From CAYZRY01 sp964630225 (GTDB taxonomy: Bacteria; Bacillota_I; Bacilli_A; RF39; UBA660): a stretch of DNA of 31,164 nucleotides. Position numbers and translations under genes: made by a program. Each line of letters starts with the position of its first letter. Positions within the stretch are counted from its first letter, which is position 1. Below the pieces are notes generated by a model. It was not told the DNA's origin. It did not search any database and saw only the letters and a program-made list of their open reading frames with translations. The stretch lies in the NCBI GenBank assembly GCA_964630225.1, contig CAZVUK010000011.1, forward strand, positions 1-31,164, in the 5' to 3' direction. Shown here piece by piece: positions 13,654 through 22,373 of this stretch.

Positions 13654-16590
13654 ATGTATAGTAATTTATATCTAAAAACAAATTATTCTCTTCTTTCAAG
13701 TCTGATTTCTATCGGGGAGTTAGTCTCTTTTGCAAGTGATAATAAGATAGATACACTTGCTGTATGTGATGATAATTTGAATAGTGCGATGGACTTTTAC
13801 AAAGCCTGCAAAAAAGAAGGTATTAAAGCCGTAATTGGACTTGATACCAGATATAAAGATGGTCATATACTTTTATATGCTAAAAATCATGAAGGATACT
13901 TAAATCTTGTCAAGCTTGTTACTTTACTTGAAGATAGAGAGCTCGAATTTGAGGATCTAAAAAGCTATCAAAATAACCTGATAGCTATTATTCCATATGA
14001 TAGCCTTCTTTATTATGAAGAGTTATCATCAATATATAAAGATTATTACTTAGGTTTTAGTGATAAAATCGAAGAACAAAAACTTCTTAACTACAGTAGC
14101 AATGTCGTCTATATAAATGAAACGAGATGTCTTACATATAATGATAGAGAATATTTAAAATATTTATACATGATTAGAGACGCTAAAACGATTGCATCGG
14201 AAGTTTCATATGATTTAAATAACAAACATTATTTTACTTATGAAGAAGCTCAGGAGAAGTCTTCATCAAAAGGTCTTAGAGCTAGTCTAGAGATAAGCTC
14301 TTCTTGTAATGTTGATTTTGTCAAAGATGAGCATTTGATGCCTGTTTTTGAAAATAAAATGAATGATAGTTCTAAGTACTTAAAAGAATTAAGTATTAAA
14401 GGTCTAGAGTTAAGACTTAAAGGAAAAGTAAGTGACAAGTATAAAGAGCGACTTTTAAAAGAATTAGCTGTCATCGATAAAATGGGTTTTCCTGATTACT
14501 TTTTAATTACTTATGATTATATTAAATATGCTAAAAAAGAGGGCATATTAGTTGGTCCAGGAAGAGGATCAGCTGGCGGATCACTTGTTGCATACTGCCT
14601 TGGTATAACAGATATAGATCCTTTTGAATATGATTTGCTTTTTGAGCGTTTTCTAAATATCGAACGTGTCAGTATGCCAGATATTGATACGGACTTTCCT
14701 GATAACAAACGTGATCAAGTTATAAAATATGTAGCCGCAAAATATGGAAACAAAAAAGTAGCGGGTATCATCACATATGGAACACTTGCCGCAAGACAAG
14801 TTTTAAGAGATTGTGCTAAAGTACTTAATGCAAGCACTAATCTTGTTGAAAGACTATGTCGCATCATTCCCAGTGCTAGCAGTGCAAAACTTGAGTACTA
14901 TTATCAAAATGATAGAGCCTTTAAAGATATAGTTGATTCTGATGAGAAAATGTCGTTACTTTATAAGATTGCTTTAAAGCTTGAGGGTTTTCCGCGCCAT
15001 AGCTCGGTTCATGCAGCTGGTATCGTAATATCTAGAAAAGATTTAGATGAAGTCATACCTCTAGTTAAGTCAAATGATATGTATTTGACAGCATATACCT
15101 TAAATTATTTAGAAGATATCGGTTTGTTGAAGATGGATTTTTTAGGTATTAAGAATCTTTCGACCATCATGAATATTATCGAAGAAATTAATGCAAAGGA
15201 AAAAATAATTTTAAACTTTAACGATATTCCCCTTGCTTCTAAAGAAGTAAATTCTCTTTTTTCAAGAGGAGATACGTTAGGGATATTCCAGTTTGAAAGT
15301 GAAGGGATGAGAGCGTTTTTAAAAAATCTCAAACCTAGTTCTTTTGACGAGGTAGTCGATGCGATAGCTTTATTTAGACCTGGTCCTAGTGAGAATATTC
15401 CATTATATATTGCTCGCAAAGAAGGGAAAGTTAAAATAGACTATCCTGATCCTTCGCTTGAAACTATTTTAAAAGCTACTAACGGAATAATTATCTATCA
15501 GGAACAAATTATGCAAATTGCCCACGAATTTGCTGGTTTCACAATGGCCGAAGCTGATATTTTGCGCGTAGCAATGAGCAAAAAAAAGAAAGAACTTTTA
15601 GAATCATATCAAAAGAAGTTTATCGATGGAGCAATAGTACTTGGTCATGACCGGGATGTAAGTAAAAATTTATTTGATTTAATCATGAAATTTGCCGGTT
15701 ATGGTTTTAATAAATCGCATTCGGTAGCTTACTCTATCGTTGCCTTTAGGATGGCTTATTTGAAAGCTCATTATCCTAAATACTTTTTTAGTAATTTGTT
15801 ATCATCAACTATCGGCAACAGCAAAAAAACCAGTGAGTATTTGGCTGAAGCAAAACGTCTTGATATTAAAATATTAGCACCAGACATCACTAAAAGCAGC
15901 AGTAGTTACCTGGCAACAAGCGAAGGCATACGTTTTCCCATATCAAGTATAAACGGAATCGGAGCTATAACAGCTAAAGCGATAAGTGAAAAGAAAGGTA
16001 AATATAAAGATATCTACGATTGTTTTGCTCACTTATCGGCAAGCGGGGTAAACAAAAAAATGTTCGAAGATATGATCTATGTCTCTTGTTTTAAATCCTT
16101 TAGTTTTAATAATCAGACATTAATAAATAACTTAGACAAAATTTTAAACTATGCCAATTTAATCAAGGACCTGGATGAGTCATTAATTACTAAACCGGAA
16201 ATAGATCATAGTGAAGAATATTCTAAAGAATTTTTAATGAGCAAAGAAAAAGAAATTTTTGGTTTTTACCTAAGCAATCATCCGGCAGTTAATTACAAAG
16301 AAAAATATCGGGTTATCGATTTAATCGAAATTGAAAAGCACTTTAACAAAACCGTCGATTCAATTATTCTTGTGGAAAACAAAAAAATAATCAAAACAAA
16401 AAAAGGAGATGAGATGAGTTTTCTTATCGGTAGCGATAATACCTCGAGTATCGATTACACATTGTTTCCGGAGCAACACAAACGATTTTCTACCGTTCAA
16501 GGAGATATACTCCTTATCAAGGGAAAAGTTGAAAAACGCATGGATAAATATCAGATCATTGTTCAAAATATAAAAAAACTTAATGATTAA
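13654..16590 (+). CDS. dnaE: DNA polymerase III alpha subunit, DnaE type
   Basis: DnaE is a C-family DNA polymerase; in PolC-bearing Firmicutes it extends primers on the lagging strand before handing over to PolC. The 978-residue product is shorter than Bacillus DnaE (about 1115). The N-terminal PHP domain reads NLYLKTNYSLLSS where active PHP domains have HxH, so its metal site is lost. The palm has GPGRGSAGGSLVAYCLGI near 305-322 and the catalytic PDIDTDF with D343 and D345. The conserved GFPRHSSVHAAGIVIS, the fingers (GYGFNKSHSVAYSIVAF) and the helix-hairpin-helix region follow. A C-terminal OB-fold region is followed only by a short end. GAGGA is a few bases ahead of the ATG. The gene heads a replication block with polC and dnaG. 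Confidence 0.95.
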   Translation: MYSNLYLKTNYSLLSSLISIGELVSFASDNKIDTLAVCDDNLNSAMDFYKACKKEGIKAVIGLDTRYKDGHILLYAKNHEGYLNLVKLVTLLEDRELEFEDLKSYQNNLIAIIPYDSLLYYEELSSIYKDYYLGFSDKIEEQKLLNYSSNVVYINETRCLTYNDREYLKYLYMIRDAKTIASEVSYDLNNKHYFTYEEAQEKSSSKGLRASLEISSSCNVDFVKDEHLMPVFENKMNDSSKYLKELSIKGLELRLKGKVSDKYKERLLKELAVIDKMGFPDYFLITYDYIKYAKKEGILVGPGRGSAGGSLVAYCLGITDIDPFEYDLLFERFLNIERVSMPDIDTDFPDNKRDQVIKYVAAKYGNKKVAGIITYGTLAARQVLRDCAKVLNASTNLVERLCRIIPSASSAKLEYYYQNDRAFKDIVDSDEKMSLLYKIALKLEGFPRHSSVHAAGIVISRKDLDEVIPLVKSNDMYLTAYTLNYLEDIGLLKMDFLGIKNLSTIMNIIEEINAKEKIILNFNDIPLASKEVNSLFSRGDTLGIFQFESEGMRAFLKNLKPSSFDEVVDAIALFRPGPSENIPLYIARKEGKVKIDYPDPSLETILKATNGIIIYQEQIMQIAHEFAGFTMAEADILRVAMSKKKKELLESYQKKFIDGAIVLGHDRDVSKNLFDLIMKFAGYGFNKSHSVAYSIVAFRMAYLKAHYPKYFFSNLLSSTIGNSKKTSEYLAEAKRLDIKILAPDITKSSSSYLATSEGIRFPISSINGIGAITAKAISEKKGKYKDIYDCFAHLSASGVNKKMFEDMIYVSCFKSFSFNNQTLINNLDKILNYANLIKDLDESLITKPEIDHSEEYSKEFLMSKEKEIFGFYLSNHPAVNYKEKYRVIDLIEIEKHFNKTVDSIILVENKKIIKTKKGDEMSFLIGSDNTSSIDYTLFPEQHKRFSTVQGDILLIKGKVEKRMDKYQIIVQNIKKLND

Positions 16591-16612
16591 GATTTAAAAA
16601 CTTTTCTTTATG

Positions 16613-16621
16613 TGATATATT
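16613..16621 (+). promoter_or_regulatory. Possible extended -10 promoter ahead of the 16644 gene
   Basis: TGATATATT, identical to the element before dnaE, lies 22 bases ahead of the start. No clear -35 box is seen, so cotranscription with dnaE is equally possible. Confidence 0.35.
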
Positions 16622-16643
16622 TATCTAAGAAAGAAGGATGGTT

Positions 16644-17477
16644 ATGAATATAAAGTTTATCGATAATGATTATTTGTTAGCATGGTATCTATTGTTTAAA
16701 CCATCATTTTGTGAAGAAATACAAGCTTTAAAAGAGAGGGTATGGAATAATTATTCATCGATCTATTTAAGTATGGAAAGTGAAAATATCGAAATACTTA
16801 AATATGGCGAAGATTTTATACCTGATGATAATACTATCTATGATATAGTTTTCGATAGCGAAATATTTGATTTATTAAAGAAAGAAACAGATAAACATCG
16901 CAACTTTTTAATGGATGCTTGGGATAGTAAGAAAAAAGATATAAGCGAAGCTTTTAAAAAGATATGTCGCATCAAGCTTTCGGATCAGTACAACATCGTT
17001 GTTATTCATCCACTTTTAGACATTGTCGAATATATGAAATCAAATCCTAAGAAAGCTATAGCTTGGGGCAAGAAAGATGACAGAGAAGATTCGTTTTTAA
17101 CTCTTATGCGAATAGTTTATACTGTATTAAAATATGAAGTAGCAGATTTTCAAAAAGAAAATAGAGAAATGGTCTCTGCGATACTTGATATGGCTATTAA
17201 TAACGAACTAGCTACTCAAGTTTGTGGCGAAACTAAATATGACCAAGGCTTTAAGAGACTTAAACTTTTAAAGAAACAGTTGTATCCATATTGGCTCATG
17301 TACTTAGGCGCAGATAAAGAAAAGATGCTCAATTACATGATGCGTGATAAGACATCGTTTGAACTAGATCATTACCAGTTAGAACCACAACTAGCTAAAG
17401 TAGATATATATGGATTTATAGATTTTTGTTGTAGAAATCAAAAATATATTATAAGATTGAACAATTTTAATAATTGA
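16644..17477 (+). CDS. Protein of unknown function between dnaE and polC
   Basis: The 277-residue product is not recognised. I prefer ATG 16644 because AAGAAGG (16631-16637) is six bases ahead; the ATG at 16638 directly abuts that ribosome site. The protein is mostly helical and charged, with aromatic-rich patches (YLLAWYLLF near the start, YPYWLMYLGA near 220) and several dispersed Cys residues, including a CC pair near the C-terminus. No nucleotide-binding or metal motif, signal peptide or membrane helix is evident. It lies 53 bases after dnaE and 34 bases before polC, so it is in the replication block, but neighbourhood alone does not establish a replication role. Confidence 0.82.
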   Translation: MNIKFIDNDYLLAWYLLFKPSFCEEIQALKERVWNNYSSIYLSMESENIEILKYGEDFIPDDNTIYDIVFDSEIFDLLKKETDKHRNFLMDAWDSKKKDISEAFKKICRIKLSDQYNIVVIHPLLDIVEYMKSNPKKAIAWGKKDDREDSFLTLMRIVYTVLKYEVADFQKENREMVSAILDMAINNELATQVCGETKYDQGFKRLKLLKKQLYPYWLMYLGADKEKMLNYMMRDKTSFELDHYQLEPQLAKVDIYGFIDFCCRNQKYIIRLNNFNN

Positions 17478-17498
17478 TGGGGTAACCCATTTTTATTA
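17477..17498 (+). terminator. Weak hairpin between the unknown gene and polC
   Basis: ATGGG and CCCAT close a GTAA tetraloop (17477-17490) and are followed by TTTTTATT. The stem is only five pairs, so it is a weak terminator or attenuator. The polC ribosome site AGGGGGG follows within ten bases. Confidence 0.4.
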
Positions 17499-17511
17499 AG
17501 AGGGGGGAAAC

Positions 17512-20500
17512 ATGAGCGATCAACTAAAAATAGTACTTGATAAACTTAATATCGATAAAGCATATCAACATGAATTTAGCGATGCTTCCTTTGAAGAGAT
17601 AAGTCTAGATGAAAAAAAGAAAGTAGTGAAGATAGTTCTTCAAAACAAAACAAATCTATCTTGTGATTTGTATTTTGACTTGAAAGAAAAATTAAAAACA
17701 TATTTTTCTGGTTATAAAGTTCATCTAAGTGTCGAAGCTAGAGAAGTCGATAATAAATTTTTCAAAGATTATTTTTATCGCTGTGTTGAAAATATATCTA
17801 AAAAGAATCCTCTCATTGATGTTTTTAGTGACAGATTAATTACCGAAGATAATAATTATTCAGTCGAAGTAGTAAATAAAGCTGAAGAAAAACAAGTTTC
17901 TTCATTTATTAAAGATTTAAATAATCAGATGAAAATTTTTGGTTATGAACCGAAGATTAAAATAGCTTTTAATGAAGAGAAAAGAAATAAAATAGTTGAA
18001 AATATAATCAAAGATTTAAATGTTGAAGTAAAAGCACCAATCGAAGAAGTAAAAGAAAAAAAAGCTAGTAAAAAGACTAATAAAGATGATAGTGCGATAT
18101 TTGGTTATCCTATCAAAGATGAAGCTGTAGCTATCAGGAGTATCATTGGTGAAGAAAATCGCATTACGATCGAAGGGATAGTTTTTGGACAGGAAGATTT
18201 TGTTCCACGTAGCAAAGAGTTTAAGATAATAACACTAAAAGTAAATGATGATACCGATAGTATTTTTTGTAAAATCTTTACGAGAAGAGATGAAGATTTT
18301 GATAATATTATGAAACATACTAAAGTGGGTTCTTATGTTAAACTACAAGGAAGAACTAAGTTTGATAACTTTAGTGGTGGGGAGATTGTTTTAAATGTAA
18401 ATAATATTGCTAAAAGTGCTAAAAAGAAAAAGCAGCGTGAAGATAAGGCTCCAGAAAAAAGAGTTGAACTTCATGTTCATACCCAAATGAGTCAGATGGA
18501 TGGTATAGCAAATGCTAGTGACATAGTAAAGCTGGCTCATGCATGGGGACATAAAGCGATAGCAATTACTGATAAAGATTCTTGTCAGTCATTTCCGGAA
18601 GTATTTAATACAGTTAAAGGACTAAATAAAAAGATAGAGAAACATGAAGATAAATTTAAAGTATTATACGGAGCTGAACTAACTTTAATCGAAGATAATG
18701 TCAATTTAGTTATAAGACCTGATGACAGAGATATGTTATTGGATACTTTTGTTGTCTTTGATTTTGAGACGACTGGTTTTAATGCTGGTAGTGGCGATAC
18801 GATTATTGAAATCGGAGCGGTCAAAATAAAAGAAGGTAAGATTATCGATAAATTTTCACAACTTATCGATCCAAAAAGACCACTTCCGGCTAAAATTACT
18901 GAGATAACTGGTATTACAGGAAAGATGCTAGAGGGACAAATCGAAGAAGATGAAGCCGTAGCATCATTTCTCGAGTGGATTGGAGACCTTCCGGTTGTTG
19001 CTCATAACGCCAAGTTTGATATGTCCTTTTTAGAAATGGCAATAAAGAAATATAATTTTAAAAAATTTAATAATCCCGTTATAGATACTTTAGAATTATC
19101 AAGACAGCTAGATAAAGAATTCTCTCGTCATGGCTTATCAGCACTTGTTAAAAGATATGAAGTACCTTTTGATGAGGATTCTCATCACCGTGGTGATTAT
19201 GATGCCGAAGCAACAGCATTAGTATTTTATAAAATGGCTCAAAAGTTATCTAATCAAGATATTCTCTTATTAAATGATTTAAATAAATTAATAAACAAAG
19301 ACGAAATATATAAATATGGTAGATATTACCATGTTAATTTAATTGCTAAAAATCTTGTCGGTTTAAAAAACCTATATAAGATTTTATCGATTGCATCGAC
19401 TGATTATCTTCATCAAGGTAGTGCTAGAATATTAAGAACTGTTCTCGATGAAAATCGTGACGGTTTACTTATTGGTTCTGGCTGTTATGCTTCAGAAGTA
19501 TTCGTCGAGGCTAGAAGTAAAAGTGAAGACGAACTAAAAGATATTATTGCATTTTATGATTATGTCGAAGTTCAGCCACCAGAAGTATATGATCATTTAA
19601 TTCAAATGAGTGATTTTGAAAATATGAAAGATTTAAAAGATCACATTAAAAAAATAATTAGAGTGGTCAGTGAAACCGATACTTTAATTGTGGCAAGTGG
19701 TGATGTTCATCATATCGAAGATGCCGACAAAATATTTAGAGAAATAATTATAAATCAAAAAGTACCAGGTGGAGGTAGACACGTTCTTGCGAGAAATAAT
19801 ATTACATCTATTCCGAGTTCTTATTTTAGAACGACCGATGAAATGTTAACAGCTTTTGATTTTATTGATCAAGATTTAAGAGAAACAATCGTTATAGCTA
19901 ATCCAAATAAGATTGCTGATTTAGTCGAAGAAGTAGATGTTGTTCCAGATACTAAGGGCATACCATTTTCACCAGTAATCGAAAATAGTCGTGAGACAAC
20001 TAAACAGATTGTTTATGATGAAGCTCACGAGCTTTATGGTGAGCTGCTTCCTAAGATAGTCGAAGAACGTATTGCTTCAGAGCTTGAAGGAATCTTTAAC
20101 GGAGGCTTTGATGTTATCTATTTGATTGCACAAAAACTCGTTAAGAAGAGTAATGATGATGGTTACCTCGTTGGATCTCGTGGGTCGGTTGGTTCATCTT
20201 TTGTTGCATATCTGATGGGTATCTCCGAAGTTAATCCAATCGAAGCTCATTATGCTTGTCCAAATTGTAAACATTCAATTTTTGAAGAAGATGGCAAAAT
20301 GCTCTCGTATACCTATTCGAGTGGTTTTGACCTAGCAAAAAAAGATTGTCCAAAGTGTGGTACAACAATGAATAGAGATGGTCACGATATGCCATTTGCG
20401 ACCTTCCTTGGCTTTAAAGCTGATAAAGTGCCCGATATCGATTTGAATTTTTCTGGTGAATATCAAGCGCTAGCCCATGATTATACTAAAGAATTATTCG

Positions 20501-21870
20501 GTATCGACAATGTCTTTAGAGCTGGTACTATCGGTACCGTTGCTGATAAGACAGCATACGGCTTTGTCAAAGGATACTGTGAAGATAAAGGAATAGAGAT
20601 GCGTTCAGCCGAGATTGAGCGTTTAGCAGCCGGCGTTGTCGGTGTTAAAAGAACAACAGGTCAGCATCCCGGAGGAATAGTAGTTGTACCAGACTATAAG
20701 GATATAAGTGATTTTACGCCTTATCAATTTCCGGCAGGCGATAAAAATTCAGCTTGGAGAACGACCCATTTTGATTATCACGCTATCGAAGAGTGTCTCT
20801 TAAAACTTGATATACTAGGACATGATGATCCGACCGTTTTAAAAATACTACAAGACTTATCGGGTATCGATGTCACTAAACTAGATCCGGCTGATCCTAA
20901 AGTAATAAGTTTATTTACATCAACTGATGCCTTAGGTGCTAGCAGCGATGATATCGGCTGCGAAATAGGAGTCCTCGGTCTTCCTGAGTTTGGAACAGAT
21001 AATACGATAAATATGCTTATTGAAACTAAGCCGACAAACTATGCCGGACTTGTTAAAATTTCGGGCTTGTCCCACGGTACTGACGTATGGGCAGGGAATG
21101 CTTCAGACTTAATTAAAAATGAGGTAGTCACTTTTGATGAAGTAATCGGTTGTCGTGATGATATAATGGTATACCTAATGAAAAATGGTATGGAGCCACT
21201 TGATGCTTTCAAAATTATGGAGTTTGTTCGTAAAGGGAAAGCTAGCAAAGAAACCGATGAATGGGCTAAATGGTCTTCTAAAATGCGTGAAAACAATATA
21301 CCTGAATGGTATATAGAATCATGTTATAAAATTAAATATATGTTTCCTAAAGCACATGCTTGCGCTTATGTATTAAGTGCTCTTCGCATTGCTTGGTTTA
21401 AGGTCTATCATCCACTTTGGTACTATGCAGCATATTTTTCAGTTAGAACAAGTGATTTTGATGTCGAAACTATGATCAAGGGATATAATGCTATCAAAAT
21501 AAAAATAGCTGAAATAAATGCTAAGGGCTTTGAAGCAAGCAATAAAGATGCTGGCATACTAATAGGCTTGCGATGTGCCCAAGAAGCTGCGGCTAGAGGA
21601 ATTAAATTTGCCCCAGTTAGTCTTGAGAAAAGCTTGCCAAACCTCTTTGTCCTTGATGGAGAAGAAACACTGATTCCATCATTTAGTACTATCGAAGGAC
21701 TGGGTAGCACCGTTGCAAATTTAATAGTTTCAGAACGTGAAAAACGGCCCTTTATCAGTATCGAAGACCTTCAAAAAAGAGCTAAAGTATCTTCGACCAT
21801 TATTGAAAAGATGCGTCTGATGGGAATGCTCGAGGGAATGCCTGAATCTAGTCAACTAACTTTATTTTAA
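17512..21870 (+). CDS. polC: DNA polymerase III PolC, the replicative polymerase with proofreading
   Basis: PolC is the main replicative polymerase of low-GC Gram-positives. The 1452-residue product shows the full domain order. There is an N-terminal region and an OB fold (about 200-305). A split PHP domain starts VELHVHTQMSQMDG at 318 with an intact HxH. A DEDDh 3'-5' exonuclease is inserted at about 410-585, with FDFETTGF (D417, E419) and the later HRGDYDAEA. The palm has SRGSVGSSFVAYLMG. A zinc finger is formed by C916, C919, C946 and C949, and the catalytic PDIDLNF has D975 and D977. The C-terminus QLTLF is a beta-clamp-binding motif. The ribosome site is AGGGGGG. Nothing is missing compared with Bacillus PolC (about 1437 residues). 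Confidence 0.98.
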   Translation: MSDQLKIVLDKLNIDKAYQHEFSDASFEEISLDEKKKVVKIVLQNKTNLSCDLYFDLKEKLKTYFSGYKVHLSVEAREVDNKFFKDYFYRCVENISKKNPLIDVFSDRLITEDNNYSVEVVNKAEEKQVSSFIKDLNNQMKIFGYEPKIKIAFNEEKRNKIVENIIKDLNVEVKAPIEEVKEKKASKKTNKDDSAIFGYPIKDEAVAIRSIIGEENRITIEGIVFGQEDFVPRSKEFKIITLKVNDDTDSIFCKIFTRRDEDFDNIMKHTKVGSYVKLQGRTKFDNFSGGEIVLNVNNIAKSAKKKKQREDKAPEKRVELHVHTQMSQMDGIANASDIVKLAHAWGHKAIAITDKDSCQSFPEVFNTVKGLNKKIEKHEDKFKVLYGAELTLIEDNVNLVIRPDDRDMLLDTFVVFDFETTGFNAGSGDTIIEIGAVKIKEGKIIDKFSQLIDPKRPLPAKITEITGITGKMLEGQIEEDEAVASFLEWIGDLPVVAHNAKFDMSFLEMAIKKYNFKKFNNPVIDTLELSRQLDKEFSRHGLSALVKRYEVPFDEDSHHRGDYDAEATALVFYKMAQKLSNQDILLLNDLNKLINKDEIYKYGRYYHVNLIAKNLVGLKNLYKILSIASTDYLHQGSARILRTVLDENRDGLLIGSGCYASEVFVEARSKSEDELKDIIAFYDYVEVQPPEVYDHLIQMSDFENMKDLKDHIKKIIRVVSETDTLIVASGDVHHIEDADKIFREIIINQKVPGGGRHVLARNNITSIPSSYFRTTDEMLTAFDFIDQDLRETIVIANPNKIADLVEEVDVVPDTKGIPFSPVIENSRETTKQIVYDEAHELYGELLPKIVEERIASELEGIFNGGFDVIYLIAQKLVKKSNDDGYLVGSRGSVGSSFVAYLMGISEVNPIEAHYACPNCKHSIFEEDGKMLSYTYSSGFDLAKKDCPKCGTTMNRDGHDMPFATFLGFKADKVPDIDLNFSGEYQALAHDYTKELFGIDNVFRAGTIGTVADKTAYGFVKGYCEDKGIEMRSAEIERLAAGVVGVKRTTGQHPGGIVVVPDYKDISDFTPYQFPAGDKNSAWRTTHFDYHAIEECLLKLDILGHDDPTVLKILQDLSGIDVTKLDPADPKVISLFTSTDALGASSDDIGCEIGVLGLPEFGTDNTINMLIETKPTNYAGLVKISGLSHGTDVWAGNASDLIKNEVVTFDEVIGCRDDIMVYLMKNGMEPLDAFKIMEFVRKGKASKETDEWAKWSSKMRENNIPEWYIESCYKIKYMFPKAHACAYVLSALRIAWFKVYHPLWYYAAYFSVRTSDFDVETMIKGYNAIKIKIAEINAKGFEASNKDAGILIGLRCAQEAAARGIKFAPVSLEKSLPNLFVLDGEETLIPSFSTIEGLGSTVANLIVSEREKRPFISIEDLQKRAKVSSTIIEKMRLMGMLEGMPESSQLTLF

Positions 21871-21879
21871 GGAGTATTT

Positions 21880-22350
21880 ATGAAAAAAATAGTAATCATA
21901 TTAATGCTTATTTTTATAACTGCTTGCAATAGTTCTGTCTACCAACCTGTTAGTGAAAAAGAAGCGATAAAATACGTTGATTATTTTGAATTTAATTTTG
22001 GTAGTGAAAATGATGGCTTTTATGAATACATAATTAAAGAAGATCAATATTTTAGACTTATTATTAAAACTACGGGTAACACACCAATACATATATCAAT
22101 CGATAGATATATCAAAGAAAAAGATGTCAGAGAATTAAGTAGATTAGTTCATGATTTAAAATTAAATAAGTGGAATAACTTCAATGAAAGAGGAGGCAAC
22201 GATACGACGGGAAAGTCATTTAATTTACGTATCGCCTTTACTGATAATTCATATATTGGAGCTAAGGGTTTTATGAAGTTTCCTGATGATTATGAAGAAA
22301 AATCAAAAGTAATTATAAAATTTTTAGATAATTTGAGTAAAAAAGTATAA
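21880..22350 (+). CDS. Small lipoprotein of unknown function
   Basis: The 156-residue product has a lipoprotein signal: basic MKK, a hydrophobic stretch and the lipobox ITAC with the lipidated Cys at residue 16. It should be anchored on the outer face of the membrane. The mature part is mixed beta/alpha with many charged and aromatic residues, and no family is recognised. The start follows polC by nine bases with AAGGAG overlapping the polC stop region, so it is cotranscribed with polC. The dnaG promoter candidate overlaps its 3' end. A functional link to replication is not implied by the sequence. Confidence 0.85.
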   Translation: MKKIVIILMLIFITACNSSVYQPVSEKEAIKYVDYFEFNFGSENDGFYEYIIKEDQYFRLIIKTTGNTPIHISIDRYIKEKDVRELSRLVHDLKLNKWNNFNERGGNDTTGKSFNLRIAFTDNSYIGAKGFMKFPDDYEEKSKVIIKFLDNLSKKV

Positions 22351-22351
22351 T
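22323..22351 (+). promoter_or_regulatory. Candidate promoter of dnaG-rpoD-trmK
   Basis: TTTAGA (22323-22328), 17 bases and TATAAT (22346-22351) lie inside the end of the lipoprotein gene, 22 bases ahead of the dnaG ATG. Confidence 0.5.
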
Positions 22352-22373
22352 ATATTATTTATGAGGAAAGAAT

